Under the pieces are notes generated by a model. It searched no databases, was not told where the DNA came from, and was given only the letters and a program-made list of their open reading frames with translations. A DNA stretch of 13,686 nucleotides, from assembly GCA_023416655.1 (NCBI GenBank), contig JAEZHK010000151.1:1-13686 (forward strand). Reading direction: 5' to 3'. Each line of letters starts with the position of its first letter. Within the stretch, counting starts at the first letter, position 1. This DNA is from Bacillota bacterium. GTDB lineage: Bacteria; Bacillota; Clostridia; Christensenellales; Aristaeellaceae. Of the stretch, positions 11,686-13,686 are shown piece after piece. The translations under genes and the position numbers were made by a program.

Positions 11686-13686
11686 GGCCTGACCCTTCGC
11701 AGCCGCGCGATGAAGAAGCCCTCCGCGTTCCAGGCATAGCCCTGCAGCTGCACCATGCCGTCCAGGCACAGCGGCTTTAGCGTTTCCGGCAGGTACGCCG
11801 CGCTCCGCTCCGGCTCAAACTCCGGGTGCCGCATCAAAAATTCGCGCACCTGGCGCTCGTTCTCGTCCTTCAAAATCGTGCAGGTGGCGTAGACCAATAG
11901 CCCGCCCGGCGCGACGTAGGGCGCGCAGGCGTCGAGAATCCTCTTTTGCAGTTCGACCAGTGAATCGAGGTCCTTCTCGGTCACGCGGTACTTGATGTCG
12001 GGCTTGTCGTGCATGACGCCGAGGCCGGAGCAGGGCGCGTCGATCAAAACGCCGTCGAAGGAGGCGTTCAGGTCTTCGCGGGGGACCGCCGCGTCCCGGT
12101 GCGCGGGGCGCAGGTTGTCCAGCTTCAGCCGCTTCTTGGTGTTCTGGATCAGCTCGACGCGGTGCTCGTGCACGTCCCAGGATTGTACGCGGCCCGTCTG
12201 CTGCATGATTTCCGCGATCAGCGCGGACTTGCCGCCGGGCGCTGCGCAGGCGTCCAGATAATTGCCGGCCCGCTTCGGCTCCAGCGCGTAGGCCGCCAGC
12301 ATCGATCCCTCGCCTTGTACGGTGAAGAGGCCCGCCTTGAAGTCCGGGTCGCCGCTCAGGTCGCCGGGCCTAAAGAGCCGCCACGCGTTCGGGGCGGTCG
12401 CCTTTTCGATATTCCAGCCGTGCTCGCGCCCATAGGCTTCGAAGGCGCTGCCGTCCATCCGCGTGAGGTTGGGGCGCACGGTCTCGGTGCGCACCTCCGG
12501 GCGGTAGGCAATGATGCGCTCCGCCTCCTCGAGGCCGTAGTCAGAAATCAGCCGGGCGGCCAGGGCCGTGGGCAGCGAGTGCATGACGGAGAGGTAGGTG
12601 AGCGGGTCGCTCCGGTCGGGCCAGCGGATTTCGTCCGCGTCCCGCGCCCGGATGAGCGTGCGCAGCGCGCCGTTGACCAGCGCGACGTAGGGCTCACGGT
12701 TCAGCGCGCGGGCCTGCTCCGCCGCGGCGTCCACCACCGCGTAGTCGGGGATCTTGTCCATCATAAGCAGCTGCGCCGCCGCGATATGCAGCACGCACTC
12801 GATCTCCCGATCGGGCATGTGATCCACGAACTGCTTCAGCGCGTGGGCGATCTTCAGCCGGTTTTCAAGCGCGGTGTAGAAGATGCTGGTGGCCAGCCGC
12901 TTGTCCGCGGGATCGATGCGGCTCTTGCGGAGATGCTCGTCCAGCGCCAGCGTGGAGTAAGCCCCGGAGGCCGTCACGTCCAAGAGCGCGTTGAGGGCGA
13001 TGCGCCGCGCGTCCGGCCCGGCGGGACGAATAGGCTTCTTTTCAGCGGGTGCGGCCTTTGCACGACCGAACCCCGGCTTCGCGCGGCCGAATCCCGGCTT
13101 CGCGCGGTCAAACCCCGGCTTGGCGTGGCCGAACCCCGGTTTTGCGCGGTCAAACCCCGGCCTGGCTCGGCCAAAACCGGGCTTTGAGGGGGCGTAGGGG
13201 AGACGGCCGGGCGTCGCGCCGGGCCGGGCGGATTCCTGTGAACCGGACGCCGCTTCGGGCCGATCGAGCTTGTCGCCTGCCGGATCATACGTCGCTTTGG
13301 GCGGATTGGGCTTTGTGTCCGCCGTGTCAACCGTCGCTCCGGTTGGGGCCTGCTTTACGCGCTCCGGATCAAACGACGCCTTGGGCGGTTCGGGCTTGTC
13401 GGCGGTTTTATCGAATACAGCCCTGGGCGGCGTGGCCGCGTCGGGGCGGTTATACTGGCCTGCGGGTCGCGCGTCCGGGCGGTTTGGCTTGGCGTAGGGG
13501 CGGCCCGGTCCGGAGAAGCCCTGTCCGCCTTCGCGCCTGGGGAAGCTGTCGCGGCGTTCCGGGCTGCCTTCGCGCTTGGGGAAGCTGTTGCGTTGCTCGG
13601 GGCCTCCGTCACGTTTGGGGAAGCTGTCGCGGCGCTCCGGGATGCCTTCGCGTTTGGGGAAGCTGTTGCGTTGCTCGGGGCCACCT
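11682..13686 (-). CDS. rsmB: 16S rRNA (cytosine-967-C5)-methyltransferase RsmB with long repeat-rich N-terminal extension (5' end off the window)
   Basis: The C-terminal part is a complete RsmB/Sun. It has an N-terminal NusB-like helical domain from DARRIALNALLDVTASGAYS (encoded at 13013-12954) to about 12600, and then a Rossmann methyltransferase domain. That domain has SAM motif DACAAPGGKS, the proline-cysteine motif DAPCSGLG and the nucleophile-cysteine motif YATCTI, so both catalytic cysteines are present. It methylates C967 of 16S rRNA using SAM. Unusually the frame stays open from 13014 to the window edge and adds at least 224 residues rich in Arg, Lys, Pro, Gly and Phe, with no Cys, Trp or Met, built of three repeat arrays. 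There is no in-frame ATG or GTG in 12984-13686. The only near start, TTG 12983, would cut off the conserved DARRIALNAL helix, so translation from an off-window start is likely. Its 3' end overlaps rlmN by ATGA. RsmB identity is sure; the extension is inferred from the frame. Confidence 0.93.
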   Translation of the reverse strand, partial: GGPEQRNSFPKREGIPERRDSFPKRDGGPEQRNSFPKREGSPERRDSFPRREGGQGFSGPGRPYAKPNRPDARPAGQYNRPDAATPPRAVFDKTADKPEPPKASFDPERVKQAPTGATVDTADTKPNPPKATYDPAGDKLDRPEAASGSQESARPGATPGRLPYAPSKPGFGRARPGFDRAKPGFGHAKPGFDRAKPGFGRAKPGFGRAKAAPAEKKPIRPAGPDARRIALNALLDVTASGAYSTLALDEHLRKSRIDPADKRLATSIFYTALENRLKIAHALKQFVDHMPDREIECVLHIAAAQLLMMDKIPDYAVVDAAAEQARALNREPYVALVNGALRTLIRARDADEIRWPDRSDPLTYLSVMHSLPTALAARLISDYGLEEAERIIAYRPEVRTETVRPNLTRMDGSAFEAYGREHGWNIEKATAPNAWRLFRPGDLSGDPDFKAGLFTVQGEGSMLAAYALEPKRAGNYLDACAAPGGKSALIAEIMQQTGRVQSWDVHEHRVELIQNTKKRLKLDNLRPAHRDAAVPREDLNASFDGVLIDAPCSGLGVMHDKPDIKYRVTEKDLDSLVELQKRILDACAPYVAPGGLLVYATCTILKDENERQVREFLMRHPEFEPERSAAYLPETLKPLCLDGMVQLQGYAWNAEGFFIARLRRVRP
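13053..13184 (-). repeat. Six tandem 21-bp units encoding GFGRAKP-type heptads in the RsmB extension
   Basis: On the minus strand the frame reads GFGRARP, GFDRAKP, GFGHAKP, GFDRAKP, GFGRAKP, GFGRAKA after a leading KP. The unit is exactly 21 bp and in frame. The third residue alternates Gly/Asp in the first four copies, which suggests an older 42-bp unit. The units are contiguous, without spacers, and basic. Confidence 0.9.
13263..13430 (-). repeat. Four degenerate 42-bp units encoding 14-residue repeats in the RsmB extension
   Basis: In the rsmB frame: PPRAVFDKTADKPE, PPKASFDPERVKQA, PTGATVDTADTKPN, PPKATYDPAGDKLD. Shared positions are PP at 1-2, a basic residue at 3, Ala4, a hydrophobic or aromatic residue at 6 and Asp7. 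Units 1 and 3 resemble each other, as do 2 and 4. A fifth, worn copy may follow at 13221-13262. Confidence 0.65.
13524..13686 (-). repeat. At least four tandem 39-bp units encoding 13-residue repeats in the RsmB extension, running off the edge
   Basis: In the rsmB frame: PEQRNSFPKREGI, PERRDSFPKRDGG, PEQRNSFPKREGS, PERRDSFPRREGG. Copies alternate EQRN and ERRD, so the larger period is 78 bp. The bases before the first full unit encode GG, the end of another unit, so the array continues beyond the window. Confidence 0.92.

Noticed and set aside
13053..13184. CRISPR-like regular repeats
   Set aside because: Units are contiguous, 21 bp, without spacers, and encode heptads in frame with rsmB.
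12009..13187. 392-codon plus-strand open frame, plus a repeat-bearing frame at 12991-13197 (ARPNPGF units)
   Set aside because: Opposite rsmB. The repeats appear in several frames because 21 bp is a multiple of three. Only the minus frame continues into a conserved protein.

Overview
The window looks like chromosomal DNA from a high-GC, Clostridia-like Firmicute. The evidence is the gene block rsmB-rlmN-prpC-prkC-rsgA-rpe, which is the usual Firmicutes order, together with strong GGAGG-type ribosome binding sites and a sigma/anti-sigma pair of the clostridial kind. The exact genus cannot be read from the sequence; an order such as Christensenellales is only a guess. No rRNA, tRNA, CRISPR array, insertion sequence or phage gene was seen.

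Left part (1-4058). The 5' end of an XRE-type regulator leaves the window on the minus strand, with a clear promoter and palindromic operators in front of it. Divergent from it are a lone family 2 glycosyltransferase (453-1364, with its own promoter and terminator) and a two-gene ECF sigma factor/membrane anti-sigma unit (1489-3116, GTGA overlap, strong terminator). Converging on these is an AraC-type regulator with a GyrI-like ligand-binding half (3180-4058).

Middle (4059-6543). A class II aldolase-type protein on the minus strand (4299-5588) consists of two tandem aldolase domains. The first keeps all the metal and catalytic residues and the second has lost most of them. An AT-rich intergenic stretch with a palindrome separates it from an unrecognised small single-pass membrane protein on the plus strand (5966-6490) that ends in a strong terminator.

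Right part (6544-13686, all minus strand). This is a tightly packed operon read from the right edge: rsmB (16S rRNA m5C methyltransferase), rlmN (23S rRNA/tRNA m2A methyltransferase), prpC (PP2C phosphatase), prkC (PASTA Ser/Thr kinase), rsgA (30S maturation GTPase) and rpe (ribulose-phosphate epimerase). Neighbouring genes overlap by 4 to 8 bases or are 19 bases apart, so translation is probably coupled. The operon joins ribosome modification and assembly to a cell-wall-sensing kinase/phosphatase pair.

The most unusual feature is at the right edge. The rsmB frame stays open to the end of the window and encodes at least 224 residues of disordered, basic, repeat-rich sequence before the recognisable RsmB fold. 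It contains three different in-frame repeat arrays (13-, 14- and 7-residue units). There is no ATG or GTG in frame in the extension, so the natural start must lie beyond the window unless a TTG inside the conserved RsmB helix is used.
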